NCBI RefSeq assembly: GCF_900091855.1
Contig: NZ_FMCH01000221.1
Span: 48,827-112,826, forward strand
Length of the DNA: 64,000 nucleotides
From: Streptomyces sp. DvalAA-14
GTDB taxonomy: Bacteria > Actinomycetota > Actinomycetes > Streptomycetales > Streptomycetaceae
Direction of reading: 5' to 3'
Part shown: positions 42,466 to 51,926 of the stretch, in pieces
Position numbering within the stretch: position 1 is the stretch's first letter
How the letters are laid out: every line of letters begins with the position of its first letter
The notes under the pieces: model-generated
Told to the model about the DNA's origin: nothing
The model's database searches: none
Seen by the model: only the letters and a program-made list of their open reading frames with translations
Translations under genes and position numbers: made by a program

Positions 42466-45108
42466 TCACTCGCCGCCGGAAGGGCCGCCGACGACCTCCT
42501 GAACGCCGTCCGGGGCCACCCGGCTCACGGGGACCGTGCCGGGCTCCGGGGGCGTCCGGGACCCCGTGGCGGGGCCGGCGGAGGTGCCGACTCCAGCGGT
42601 CGGTGCGGTTCCGTCGACCATGGCGCGCGGGAAGCTCTCGCTGCCCCCACCGTCGCCGGAGTCCTCGCTGCCGCCACGGATCCCGTCCGCACCGTCCGCC
42701 CTTTCCGGCTCGCCGTCCGAGGAGATCCCCGAGGAGATCCCCGAGGAGCCGGCCGGGTCGGTCGAGAGCAGGCAGTCCAGGAGGCGGACGGCGGCCGCCT
42801 TGTCGAGGGGATCGTTGCCGTTGCCGCACTTCGGGGACTGCACGCAGGAGGGGCAGCCGAACTCGCACTCGCAGGCGGCGATCGCCTCGCGGGTGGCGGT
42901 GAGCCAGCTGCGGGCGGTGCGGTAGGCGCGTTCGGCGAAGCCCGCACCGCCGGGGTGGCCGTCGTAGACGAAGACGGTGGGCAGACCGGTGTCGCCATGC
43001 AGCGGTATGGAGACGCCGCCGATGTCCCAGCGGTCGCAGGTGGCGAACAGCGGGAGCAGGCCGATGGAAGCGTGTTCGGCGGCGTGCAGGGCGCCGGGGA
43101 GCTCCTCGGGGTGGATGCGTGCGGTGTCGAGCTGGTCGTCGGTCACCGTCCACCACACCGCCCGGGTACGCAGGGTGCGCGGCGGCAGGTCGAGCTTGGT
43201 CTCGCCCAGCACCTCACCGGTCAGCAGCCGGCGCCGCAGGAAGGACACCACCTGGTGGGTGACCTCGACCGAGCCGAAGTGGATGCGGGCCTCACCCCAC
43301 GGCTCCTCCAGCTCGTCGGACAGGACACGGATCTCCGTGGTGTCGCGGGCCATCGTGGAGTAGGGCGGGTCGGCCTGTTCCACGAGGGCCACGTGGTCCT
43401 CCAGGTCCAGCCGCCGCACGAGGTAGCTGCGGCCCTGGTGGAGGTGGACGGCGCCGTCGTGGACGGTGGTGTGCGCCGCCCCGGCGTCCACGGTGCCGAG
43501 CAGTCTGCCGGTGGCGGACTCCACGACCTGGATGGGCTTGCCGCCCTCGCCGCGGATGTCGGTGAGGTCGGCGGCCCGCTCCCGCCGGGTCCAGTACCAG
43601 CCGCCCGCCCGGCGCCGCAGCAGTCCGCGTTCGACGAGCTGCGCCACCAGGGAGGCCGCCTCCGGGCCGAAGAGTTCGAGGTCGGGGTCGGTCAGCGGCA
43701 GCTCGGCCGCGGCGGCGCACAGGTGCGGGGCCAGGACGTAGGGATTGTCCGGGTCGAGGACGGTGGACTCGACGGGCTGCTCGAAGATCGCCTCGGGGTG
43801 GTGGACGAGGTAGGTGTCCAGCGGATCGTCGCGGCCGACCATGACGGCGAGCGCGCCCTGGCCGGAGCGGCCCGCGCGGCCGGCCTGCTGCCACAGGGAG
43901 GCGCGGGTGCCGGGGTAGCCGACCAGCAGCACCGCGTCGAGGCCGGAGATGTCCACGCCGAGTTCCAGCGCAGAGGTGGAGGCCAGGCCGAGCAGGCGCC
44001 CGGAGTGCAGATCGCGTTCGAGGGCGCGGCGTTCCTCGGCGAGATAGCCGCCCCGGTAGGCGGCGACGCGGCCGGGGAGCGAGGGGTCGATCGCGGCGAG
44101 GCGTTCCTGGGCGATCAGGGCGATGAGTTCGGCGCCGCGCCGGGACCGGACGAAAGCGACGGTGCGCACGCCCTGGATGACGAGATCGGTGAGGAGTTCG
44201 GCGGCCTCGGCCGTGGCGGTGCGGCGGACCGGGGCCCCGTGCTCGCCGGACAGCTCGGTCAGCGGCGGCTCCCACAGGGCGAAGGCCAGTTCACCGCGCG
44301 GCGAGGTGTCCTCGGTGACCTCGGCCACCGGCACACCGGTCAGCCGGGCGGCTGCCCGCCCCGGGTCGGCGGAGGTCGCGGAAGCCAGCAGGAAGACCGG
44401 GTCGGCGCCGTAGCGGGCGCACACCCGCCGCAGCCGGCGCAGCACCTGGGCGACGTGGGAGCCGAAGACCCCGCGGTAGGTGTGGCACTCGTCGATCACC
44501 ACATAGCGCAGCCCGCGCAGGAAGGAGGCCCAGCGGGCGTGGCCGGGCAGGATGCCGCGGTGCAGCATGTCGGGATTGGTCAGCACGTAGTTCGCGTACT
44601 GGCGGACCCACTCGCGTTCCTCGAAGGGCGTGTCGCCGTCGTAGACGGCCGGGCGGACCGCGGCGCCCAGGGGGGCGGCCAGCGCGCTCACCGCGCGCCG
44701 CTGGTCGGCGGCCAGCGCCTTGGTGGGCGACAGGTACAGCGCGGTGGCGCCCCGGGGGCCGGTGCCGGATCCTTCCAGCAGGGCGCTGAGCACCGGCGCC
44801 AGATACGCCAGCGACTTCCCGGAGGCCGTGCCCGTGGAGACGACCACCGATTCGCCGCGGGCCGCGTGGCCCGCCGCGAGGGCCTGGTGTTCCCACGGAC
44901 GGTCGATCCCGGCCGCCCGTATCGCGTCGATGACCTCGGGCCGGATGGCCGCCGGCCAGGATGCATGGCGACCGACCCGCGCGGGCACGTGCTCCGTATG
45001 GGTGATGCGTACGGCGCGGTCCGCCCCCTCGGCGAGCCGCTCCAAAGCGGTCCGGGGGGACGGGCGACCGTGCGCCGACTGCGGAGAATGTTCCTGGGCC
45101 ATCGGCAC
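42466..45108 (-). CDS. DEAD/DEAH-box helicase, MrfA/Hrq1-like, with C-terminal four-cysteine domain
   Basis: 880 residues. An SF2 core (TGTASGKSLAYLAPVLSALL; VIDECHTYRGVFGSH; ASATSADP; ASTSALELGVDISGLDAVLLVGYPG; QQAGRAGRSGQ) is followed by a DUF1998-type domain with CECEFGCPSCVQSPKCG as metal ligands. This order matches MrfA, which helps excise mitomycin crosslinks in Bacillus, and fungal Hrq1. The last 75 residues (after LLDCLLST) are a Ser/Gly-rich tail running antisense over the end of the TadG-like gene. The start is ATG at 45108 or 45102. Convergent with the tad operon, divergent from bldG. Confidence 0.9.
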   Translation of the reverse strand: MPMAQEHSPQSAHGRPSPRTALERLAEGADRAVRITHTEHVPARVGRHASWPAAIRPEVIDAIRAAGIDRPWEHQALAAGHAARGESVVVSTGTASGKSLAYLAPVLSALLEGSGTGPRGATALYLSPTKALAADQRRAVSALAAPLGAAVRPAVYDGDTPFEEREWVRQYANYVLTNPDMLHRGILPGHARWASFLRGLRYVVIDECHTYRGVFGSHVAQVLRRLRRVCARYGADPVFLLASATSADPGRAAARLTGVPVAEVTEDTSPRGELAFALWEPPLTELSGEHGAPVRRTATAEAAELLTDLVIQGVRTVAFVRSRRGAELIALIAQERLAAIDPSLPGRVAAYRGGYLAEERRALERDLHSGRLLGLASTSALELGVDISGLDAVLLVGYPGTRASLWQQAGRAGRSGQGALAVMVGRDDPLDTYLVHHPEAIFEQPVESTVLDPDNPYVLAPHLCAAAAELPLTDPDLELFGPEAASLVAQLVERGLLRRRAGGWYWTRRERAADLTDIRGEGGKPIQVVESATGRLLGTVDAGAAHTTVHDGAVHLHQGRSYLVRRLDLEDHVALVEQADPPYSTMARDTTEIRVLSDELEEPWGEARIHFGSVEVTHQVVSFLRRRLLTGEVLGETKLDLPPRTLRTRAVWWTVTDDQLDTARIHPEELPGALHAAEHASIGLLPLFATCDRWDIGGVSIPLHGDTGLPTVFVYDGHPGGAGFAERAYRTARSWLTATREAIAACECEFGCPSCVQSPKCGNGNDPLDKAAAVRLLDCLLSTDPAGSSGISSGISSDGEPERADGADGIRGGSEDSGDGGGSESFPRAMVDGTAPTAGVGTSAGPATGSRTPPEPGTVPVSRVAPDGVQEVVGGPSGGE

Positions 45109-45286
45109 TCAGTGTGTCACCGGCGTGACCGACAATCGCAGCAAGGCGTCGTGCTCGCCCACCGCGAAGTGATTGAATGCCATCGCGGCTGCCAACCATC
45201 CCCTACCTTCGGTGGGGAGGCCCCTACTACCGTTCGGTGGGAGAGGCTCGGGGGGAGCCGCGTCGATGCAAGGTGCTGGAGGATCC

Positions 45287-45628
45287 GTGGACCTGTCCCT
45301 GTCGACCCGAACCGTCGGCGATCGAACGATCGTCGAGGTCGGCGGCGAGATTGATGTGTACACCGCGCCCAAGCTGCGTGAGCAGCTGGTGGAGCTCGTG
45401 AACGACGGCAATTACCACCTGGTCGTGGACATGGAGGGGGTCGACTTCCTCGACTCCACCGGTCTGGGTGTGCTCGTCGGCGGTCTCAAGCGGGTGCGTG
45501 CTCATGAAGGATCGCTGCGTCTGGTGTGCAACCAGGAGCGCATCCTCAAGATTTTCCGTATCACCGGTCTGACCAAGGTGTTCCCCATCCACACCTCGGT
45601 CGACGAGGCTGTCGCGGCGACCGACTGA
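45287..45628 (+). CDS. bldG: Anti-sigma factor antagonist BldG
   Basis: 113 residues, STAS domain of the SpoIIAA type. [20 protein letters not shown] contains the phosphorylated Ser (S57). It fits Streptomyces BldG in length and sequence as I remember it; that protein is needed for aerial growth and antibiotic production. The start is GTG after GGAGGA, which gives the known length. The promoter region has a repeated TACC(G)TTCGGTGGG (about 45209-45240). It is followed 83 bp later by its partner anti-sigma gene. Confidence 0.95.
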   Translation: MDLSLSTRTVGDRTIVEVGGEIDVYTAPKLREQLVELVNDGNYHLVVDMEGVDFLDSTGLGVLVGGLKRVRAHEGSLRLVCNQERILKIFRITGLTKVFPIHTSVDEAVAATD

Positions 45629-45711
45629 CATTTCGCCGAGAGGGGTACCGGACGGGTCGCCGTCCGGGCCCCCGTGATGCCCGCCCATGGACCCGAGGGG
45701 GAGGCCAGGCC

Positions 45712-46125
45712 ATGCCCACCGTAGAACTGCTCTTCAGCGCCCAGCCCGAGCACGTGCGCACTGCGCGGCTCGTAGCGGCACAAGTGGCGCGCCGGGCGGG
45801 GGTGGACGAGGCGGCTCTCGACGAGGTGCGGCTTGCCGTGGGCGAGGCCTGCAGCCGGGCCGTCGGCCTGCACCGCAGCAATGGCGTGCAGGAGCCGGTC
45901 CGGGTGCTGCTCAATGAGGAGGAGAAGAAGTTCTCCATCGAGGTGGTCGACGAGGTGCCCGGCAACGCCACCGGTTCGACCCCCGACAGCGGCGACGACG
46001 CGCCGGCCGATGACGAGGGCGAGATGGGCCTGGCCGTGATCAGCGGCCTGGTCGACGACGTCGAGGTCATCGAGGGCGACACCGGCGGCACCATCCGCAT
46101 GAGCTGGCCCACCGTCTCGGCCTGA
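45712..46125 (+). CDS. RsbW/SpoIIAB-type anti-sigma factor, BldG partner
   Basis: 137 residues with an HATPase_c-type serine kinase fold. VDEAALDEVRLAVGEACSRA is the N box (Glu/Asp instead of part of the usual Asn set), and GEMGLAVISGLVDDVEV the G1 region. An acidic insert (DSGDDAPADDEGE) separates them. It corresponds by position to the SCO3548 family beside bldG. It should bind a sigma factor and be released by unphosphorylated BldG. The ATG follows GAGGGGGAGG. Confidence 0.88.
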   Translation: MPTVELLFSAQPEHVRTARLVAAQVARRAGVDEAALDEVRLAVGEACSRAVGLHRSNGVQEPVRVLLNEEEKKFSIEVVDEVPGNATGSTPDSGDDAPADDEGEMGLAVISGLVDDVEVIEGDTGGTIRMSWPTVSA

Positions 46126-46347
46126 GTGCCCGGGCTGCCCCGAGTGCCCGGGCGGTGACGCCTGAGCCCGAGCGTCCGGCCATGAGCGCGCGTGCCTGAG
46201 CGCCCGCGTCCCGGTGCCTGGTCGCCCCGGCCTCCGTGTACCCGAAGGCAGGCGGCCCGGACAGCGCGATCGGCCCGCTGCTCCGATTTCTGACCTTCAT
46301 TTACCGTGGGATTCCGAACCATTCCGTGGGAATTCCTTACCGGCACC

Positions 46348-46377
46348 CTTTTTTGATCTTCGGCTGCTCCCTACAAT
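46348..46377 (+). promoter_or_regulatory. Probable hppA promoter
   Basis: TACAAT (46372-46377) is a near-perfect -10; a T-rich stretch around 46348-46356 is the only -35 candidate. A direct repeat CCGTGGGATTCC / CCGTGGGAATTCC lies just upstream (about 46304-46336). The rest of 46126-46465 shows no gene. Confidence 0.5.
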
Positions 46378-46465
46378 CCCGTCCATCTTGCTCAGCTCGC
46401 CTGAGCGTGGCGGCTCGTGCGCCGTAGGAGCCGCACGCCCATGCGCCAAACGTCAAGGAGGACGA

Positions 46466-48892
46466 ATGGCGGGGCCACTCACCCACCACACGCTTGCCGC
46501 CGGGCCGGTATTGACCAGCGGTAACCAGGTGCTCGTATGGATCATCGCGGCGGTCGCCCTGGCCGCTCTGGGGCTCGCCTGGGTGCTGGTACGTCAAGTG
46601 CTCGCGTCGGACGAAGGCACCGACAGCATGAAGAAGATCGCCGCTGCCGTGCAGGAAGGCGCCAACGCCTACCTCGCACGGCAGTTCCGCACGCTGGGGA
46701 TCTTCGCTGTCGCCGCGTTCTTCCTGCTCATGCTGCTGCCGGCGGACACTTTGTCGCAGCGGATCGGGCGGTCGATCTTCTTTCTGGTGGGCGCGATCTT
46801 CTCCGCGGTCACCGGTTATGTCGGAATGTGGCTCGCGGTCCGCAGCAATGTGCGGGTCGCCGCCGCGGCACGGGCGGCGACACCGGAACCCGGTGAACCC
46901 GCGGCCGACCTGACCACTGTTTCGCACCGGGCGATGAAGATCGCTTTCCGGACCGGTGGCGTGGTCGGCATGTTCACCGTGGGACTCGGACTGCTGGGCG
47001 CGTCCGCCGTCGTATTGATCTACAAGGCGGACGCGCCGAAGGTGCTGGAGGGATTCGGTTTCGGGGCGGCGCTGCTGGCGATGTTCATGCGGGTCGGCGG
47101 CGGCATCTTCACCAAGGCGGCCGATGTGGGCGCCGACCTGGTCGGCAAGGTGGAAAAGGGCATCCCGGAGGACGACCCGCGCAACGCCGCGACCATCGCG
47201 GACAACGTGGGCGACAACGTCGGCGACTGCGCGGGCATGGCCGCCGACCTGTTCGAGTCGTACGCCGTCACCCTGGTGGCGGCACTGATCCTCGGCAAAG
47301 TCACCTTCGGCGACTCCGGTCTGGCGTTCCCCCTGCTCATCCCGGCGATCGGGGTGCTCACCGCGATGGTCGGCATCTTCGCGGTCGCCCCGCGGCGCTC
47401 GGACCGCAGCGGTATGACGGCCATCAACCGCGGCTTCTTCATCTCCGCGGTGATCTCCCTGGTCGGCGTGGCCATCGCGGTCTACGCCTACCTCCCGTCG
47501 TCGTACGCCGACCTCAAGGGCGTGGATTCCGACATCTCCGGCCACCACGGCGACCCGCGCGTCCTGGCGCTGGTCGCGGTGGCCATCGGCATCGTGCTGG
47601 CCGCGGTGATCCAGCAGCTGACCGGCTACTTCACCGAGACCAGCCGGCGCCCGGTCCGCGACATCGGCAAATCGTCGCTGACCGGACCCGCCACCGTGGT
47701 GCTCTCCGGCATCTCGCTGGGCCTCGAGTCCGCGGTGTACTCGGCGGTGCTGATCGGCCTGGCCGTGTACGGCGCCTTCCTGCTCGGCGGCACTTCCGTC
47801 TGGCTGGCGCTGTTCGCGGTGGCGCTGGCCGGCACCGGGCTGCTGACCACGGTCGGCGTCATCGTGGCCATGGACACCTTCGGGCCGGTCTCCGACAACG
47901 CGCAGGGCATCGCGGAGATGTCCGGCGACGTGCACGGCGAGGGCGCCCAGGTGCTCACCGACCTGGACGCGGTCGGCAACACCACCAAGGCCATCACCAA
48001 GGGCATCGCCATCGCCACCGCGGTGCTGGCCGCCACCGCCCTGTTCGGGTCGTTCAAGGAGGCGGTCGACACCGCGGTCAGCACGGCGCATCCGGCCGCG
48101 TCCGACGCCCGCTGGCTCTCCCTGGACATCTCGCAGCCGAGCAACCTGGTCGGACTGCTGTTCGGGGCGGCGGTGGTCTTCCTCTTCTCCGGCTTGGCCA
48201 TCAGCGCCGTCTCCCGGTCCGCGGGCGCGGTGGTCTACGAGGTGCGGCGGCAGTTCCGCGAACACCCCGGGATCATGGACGGCACCGAACTGCCGGAGTA
48301 CGGCCGGGTGGTGGACATCTGCACCAAGGACGCGCTGCGCGAACTGGCCACCCCCGGCCTGCTCGCAGTCCTCGCGCCGATCGCGGTCGGCTTCTCGCTC
48401 GGCATCGGGTCGCTGGCGTCCTATCTGGCCGGCGCGATCGGTGCGGGCACCTTGATGGCGGTGTTCCTGGCCAACTCCGGCGGCGCCTGGGACAACGCCA
48501 AGAAGCTGGTCGAGGACGGCCACTACGGCGGCAAGGGCAGCGAGGCGCATGCCGCGACCGTCATCGGGGACACCGTCGGCGACCCGTTCAAGGACACCGC
48601 AGGCCCCGCCATCAACCCGCTGCTGAAGGTGATGAACCTGGTGGCACTGCTGATCGCCCCGGCGGTGGTGAAATTCAGCTACGGAACGGACGCCAATCTC
48701 GCGGTCCGGATCCCGGTGGCGGTAGTGGCCGTGCTGATCATCGTGGTGGCGGTCTACATCTCCAAGCGCCGCGGTATCGCCATGGACGGCGATGTCGACG
48801 GCGACGGGGAGAGCCGGGACGACGGCGAGCTCGTGGTAGGCGAGGACGGTTCCGCGGTCCCCGCCTACCGGTCGGGCACATCGGCCGTCTGA
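46466..48892 (+). CDS. hppA: Membrane proton-translocating pyrophosphatase
   Basis: 808 residues, about 15-16 membrane helices. DNVGDNVGDCAGMAADLFESY is the pyrophosphate-binding signature and GDTVGDPFKDTAGPAINPLLK the second one. GNTTKAITKG has Lys where potassium-dependent enzymes have Ala, so this is the K+-independent type. It pumps protons outward with energy from PPi. The ATG follows AAGGAGGAC. The C-terminal 45 residues form an acidic tail. A 17-bp hairpin ends the unit. Confidence 0.96.
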   Translation: MAGPLTHHTLAAGPVLTSGNQVLVWIIAAVALAALGLAWVLVRQVLASDEGTDSMKKIAAAVQEGANAYLARQFRTLGIFAVAAFFLLMLLPADTLSQRIGRSIFFLVGAIFSAVTGYVGMWLAVRSNVRVAAAARAATPEPGEPAADLTTVSHRAMKIAFRTGGVVGMFTVGLGLLGASAVVLIYKADAPKVLEGFGFGAALLAMFMRVGGGIFTKAADVGADLVGKVEKGIPEDDPRNAATIADNVGDNVGDCAGMAADLFESYAVTLVAALILGKVTFGDSGLAFPLLIPAIGVLTAMVGIFAVAPRRSDRSGMTAINRGFFISAVISLVGVAIAVYAYLPSSYADLKGVDSDISGHHGDPRVLALVAVAIGIVLAAVIQQLTGYFTETSRRPVRDIGKSSLTGPATVVLSGISLGLESAVYSAVLIGLAVYGAFLLGGTSVWLALFAVALAGTGLLTTVGVIVAMDTFGPVSDNAQGIAEMSGDVHGEGAQVLTDLDAVGNTTKAITKGIAIATAVLAATALFGSFKEAVDTAVSTAHPAASDARWLSLDISQPSNLVGLLFGAAVVFLFSGLAISAVSRSAGAVVYEVRRQFREHPGIMDGTELPEYGRVVDICTKDALRELATPGLLAVLAPIAVGFSLGIGSLASYLAGAIGAGTLMAVFLANSGGAWDNAKKLVEDGHYGGKGSEAHAATVIGDTVGDPFKDTAGPAINPLLKVMNLVALLIAPAVVKFSYGTDANLAVRIPVAVVAVLIIVVAVYISKRRGIAMDGDVDGDGESRDDGELVVGEDGSAVPAYRSGTSAV

Positions 48893-48967
48893 CCGTCGGC
48901 TCACCCGACAGCAAGACAGCAAGACAGCAAGACAAAAAGACAACCCGAAGATCCGATGAGGCATCAC

Positions 48968-49005
48968 GGCGGCGGGCGACCGGTCCGAACCGGTCGCCCG
49001 CCGCC
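48968..49005 (+). terminator. Hairpin after hppA
   Basis: A perfect 17-bp stem with a 4-nt loop, no T run. A small 8-bp tandem repeat (ACAGCAAG three times, 48908-48931) lies between it and the hppA stop. No gene is seen elsewhere in 48893-49215. Confidence 0.75.
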
Positions 49006-49215
49006 GCCGCGTCCGCGCGCACCCGCGCCCGCCCCGCACACATCCGCACACCCGGCCCCCCGCGCCCGAAAAAACGGTCAACAAAGCTGCTACGAATGGC
49101 TTGAATATCGGACGAATCCGATCAGATCAGGTCAGGAATTCACGGGGGGTACCCCTCATCCGTGTAAGTTCCAGGGCGGTAAGGCCGCGGTAGGGCCACG
49201 GAAGGGAACCATCCG

Positions 49216-49794
49216 GTGAAGGTGAACACCAAGCTCTTGCCCGCGCTGTGCGGTACGACGGCCGTGCTGCTGGCGCTGTCGGGCTGCAGCAGCGACAACA
49301 CCGGCAAGAAGCGCGACGCGTGGGCGAAGGGCGTCTGCGACCAGGCCGCCGCCCAGTTCAAGAAGATCGACGACGCCAACACCGCGATCAGCAAGGTGAA
49401 CAGCGGCGGCAAGCCGCAGGACGTGCAGCGCGCCGACTCGGCCGTCTTCCAGACGATCTCCACCGCGTACAAGTCGCTGGGCGGCATCTTCAGCGCGGCC
49501 GGCCCCGCGCCCGGCGGTTCCGAAGGCGCGGAGTTCCAGCAGAACGGGGTGTCCGTCTTCAACGGCCTGTCGTCGCAGTACGCCGATCTGAAGAAGCAGG
49601 TCGACGGCCTCGACACCGCCAACCAGTCGAAGTTCGCCGACGGCCTCAAGGGTGTGTCCGACCTGCTCAACACGACGACCGCCAAGGCCAAGACGTCGCT
49701 GGACACCCTCGACCAGGGCGTCACCGGCAAGGCCCTCGCCAAGCAGCCCGGCTGCCAGCGGGTCGCCGGCGTCCCGTCCCCGTCGGCTTCCTGA
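49216..49794 (+). CDS. Small secreted lipoprotein
   Basis: 192 residues. MKVNTKLLPALCGTTAVLLALSGCSSDN has a lipoprotein signal with lipobox LSGC, so the mature protein would be lipid-anchored on the outer membrane face. The remainder is helical, with repeated Lys/Asp/Gln-rich segments (AQFKKIDDANTAISKV, YADLKKQVDGLDTANQSKF) and no known domain. The start is GTG after GGAAGGGAACC. It lies between hppA and the methyltransferase. Function unknown. Confidence 0.85.
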   Translation: MKVNTKLLPALCGTTAVLLALSGCSSDNTGKKRDAWAKGVCDQAAAQFKKIDDANTAISKVNSGGKPQDVQRADSAVFQTISTAYKSLGGIFSAAGPAPGGSEGAEFQQNGVSVFNGLSSQYADLKKQVDGLDTANQSKFADGLKGVSDLLNTTTAKAKTSLDTLDQGVTGKALAKQPGCQRVAGVPSPSAS

Positions 49795-49820
49795 CGATCG
49801 GCGTCCGCGACAATGACTCC

Positions 49821-51410
49821 GTGAGCAAGCCCCTCCTCCCCGCCCCCGGTACTGCCGCTCGGCTGCGTGACGAACTGCGCGCCGCGGCCTTCACCGCGGA
49901 CGGCTGCCTCGAACTGCTCGGCGCTGTGGCCTACGCGGCCCTGTCCCGCGCCGAGACCGTCCCGGCGCTGCGCGCCACCCGGGGCGGCAGCCCCCTGGAA
50001 ACCCTGGTCCGGCTCTTCCTGCTCCAACAGCCCGTCTCCCGCGAGCGGGCCGGCGCCGCGCTGAAGGAGCTGGACCGCTACGAGGCCGACGGATGGCTGC
50101 AGGACGACGGGGCGGCCGGCCTGCGCGCCACCGTGGACGTACGCCCCTACGCGCAGGACGCGGGTAAGGACTGGTGGATCGTCTCGGACCTCGGCTGCGC
50201 GGTCGGCGGGGCCGGCGGTATCGGCAGCGCGCCCGGGGTGGCGCGGACCGATCTCGTGCTCGGCGTCGGTGGGGCGTCCACCACACTGGCCGGGCTCACC
50301 GTGCGGCAGCCCTTCGCCACCGCCCTGGACCTCGGTACCGGCTCCGGCATCCAGGCACTGCACGCCGCCCGCCACGCCACGCGGGTGACGGCCACCGACG
50401 TCAATCCGCGGGCCCTGCACTTCGCCCGGCTCACCCTCGCGCTGTCCGGCGTGCCGGCGGCGGATCTGCGGCAGGGCGGGCTCTTCGAGCCGGTGGCCGG
50501 GGAGCGGTACGACCTGATCGTCTCCAATCCGCCGTTCGTGATCTCGCCCAGCGGCCTCGGCCCCGATGCCGGCCTCGGCGACGGTTCTGGCCCCGGCACG
50601 GGCCCCGGCCCCGGCCCCGGCGCCAGCGGCCGGCTCACCTACCGCGACGGCGGCATGGCGGGGGACGACCTGTGCCGCACCCTCGTCCAGCAGTCGGCCG
50701 ACCACCTCAACGACGGCGGCTGGTGCCAGCTGCTCGCCAACTGGCAGCACATCGAGGGGCAGGACTGGCGGGACCGCCTCGCCTCCTGGGTGCCGCCGGG
50801 CTGCGACGCGTGGATCGTGCAGCGGGAGGTGCAGGACGTTGCGCAGTACGCCGAGCTGTGGCTGCGCGACAGCGGGGACCACCGGGGGGACCCGGCCGCG
50901 TACGCCGCCCGCTACGACGCATGGCTCGCCGAATTCGAGCGGGCCGCGGTGAACGGCATCGGCTTCGGCTGGATCACGCTGCGCAAGTCCGGCGCGGTGC
51001 GGCCCGCCGTCACCGTGGAGGAGTGGCCGCACCCGGTGGAGCAGCCGCTCGGCACGCACATCGCGGACTGGTTCGCCCGGCAGGACTTCCTGCGCGCCCA
51101 CGACGACGCGGCCCTGCTGGAAGCCCGCTTCACCCTCGCGCCCGACGTCGTCCAGGAACAGGTGGGACTGCCCGGCGCGGAGGACCCGGAGCACGTGGTG
51201 CTGCGTTCGGCTCGCGGCATGCGGCGCGCCACCAAGGTGGACACGGTCGGCGCGGGCTTCGCCGGCGTCTGCGACGGTACGCTGCCGGCTGGCCGGATCC
51301 TGGACGCGATCGCCCAACTGCTGCGCGAGGACCCGGTCATACTGCGGGACCGTACGCCGCAGGCGATCCGGCTGCTGGTCGAGCAGGGGTTCCTGGAGCC
51401 GGTGCGCTGA
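49821..51410 (+). CDS. SAM-dependent methyltransferase, HemK/PrmC-like
   Basis: 529 residues. An N-terminal helical domain of about 150 residues precedes a Rossmann methyltransferase: ALDLGTGSGIQALHAARHA (SAM site), VTATDVNPRALHFARL, and YDLIVSNPPFVISP, the NPPF motif of N-methyltransferases acting on glutamine or adenine. A Gly/Pro-rich low-complexity insert (around GSGPGTGPGPGPGA) follows that motif. The C-terminal 150 residues are family-specific. The start is GTG, 6 nt after GACAAT, so probably leaderless. The substrate is not known. Confidence 0.85.
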   Translation: MSKPLLPAPGTAARLRDELRAAAFTADGCLELLGAVAYAALSRAETVPALRATRGGSPLETLVRLFLLQQPVSRERAGAALKELDRYEADGWLQDDGAAGLRATVDVRPYAQDAGKDWWIVSDLGCAVGGAGGIGSAPGVARTDLVLGVGGASTTLAGLTVRQPFATALDLGTGSGIQALHAARHATRVTATDVNPRALHFARLTLALSGVPAADLRQGGLFEPVAGERYDLIVSNPPFVISPSGLGPDAGLGDGSGPGTGPGPGPGASGRLTYRDGGMAGDDLCRTLVQQSADHLNDGGWCQLLANWQHIEGQDWRDRLASWVPPGCDAWIVQREVQDVAQYAELWLRDSGDHRGDPAAYAARYDAWLAEFERAAVNGIGFGWITLRKSGAVRPAVTVEEWPHPVEQPLGTHIADWFARQDFLRAHDDAALLEARFTLAPDVVQEQVGLPGAEDPEHVVLRSARGMRRATKVDTVGAGFAGVCDGTLPAGRILDAIAQLLREDPVILRDRTPQAIRLLVEQGFLEPVR

Positions 51411-51479
51411 GCGGCGGGCGCCGGCGGTGAGCGACCAGCCGCCGCACCCCCCGGGCGCCGCCGGCCTGACCGGCGCGCG

Positions 51480-51926
51480 TCAGCGCACGTTGCGGACGAC
51501 CGTCCACGCCACCGCGGCCGCCAGCAGCGCGTACTGCGCCCGAGCGTTCAGCATCAGCGGCCGGCGGCGCCCGCGCAGCCCGTCGACGAACCAGCGGCCG
51601 CCCAGCACCAGGGCGAACGGCAGCAGGAGCAGCATCAGCGCGTTCTCGTGGAACGCCCGCAGCGGCTCACCGTGCAGCAGGTCGTAGGCGAGCCGGGTGC
51701 CGCCGCAGGCCGGGCAGAGCAGGCCGGTCAGCCAGTTGAACGGGCAGCGCGGCAGCCAGTGCCCGCTCTGGTGCGGGTCGGTGCGGTAGAGGTACGCGGA
51801 CGCCGCGATGCCCGCCCCCAGCGTCACCAGCGGAGCGACGGCCGGATGCAGACGTCGTCCGGGCCCGGCGGGCCGGCGCACCGCGGTGGATACGGGTACG
51901 CCGGCCTGCCGGAGCTGATCAGCCAC
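51480..51926 (-). CDS. DUF2752 membrane protein
   Basis: 148 residues. Three membrane segments with WLPRCPFNWLTGLLCPACGG between the first two; the CPxN...GxxCPxCGxTR pattern defines DUF2752. YRTDPHQSGHW precedes it. The role is unknown; the cysteines could bind metal. The start is GTG overlapping the end of the TM2-domain gene by 8 bp, so the two are coupled. Confidence 0.85.
   Translation of the reverse strand: MADQLRQAGVPVSTAVRRPAGPGRRLHPAVAPLVTLGAGIAASAYLYRTDPHQSGHWLPRCPFNWLTGLLCPACGGTRLAYDLLHGEPLRAFHENALMLLLLPFALVLGGRWFVDGLRGRRRPLMLNARAQYALLAAAVAWTVVRNVR

Noticed and set aside
42466..45354. A long plus-strand protein continuing the TadG-like gene
   Set aside because: The extension is low-complexity and antisense to a helicase with complete motifs, so only the first part is annotated.
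46337..49084. A 915-codon frame on the minus strand
   Set aside because: Antisense shadow of hppA; His/Asp/Gly-rich without family features.
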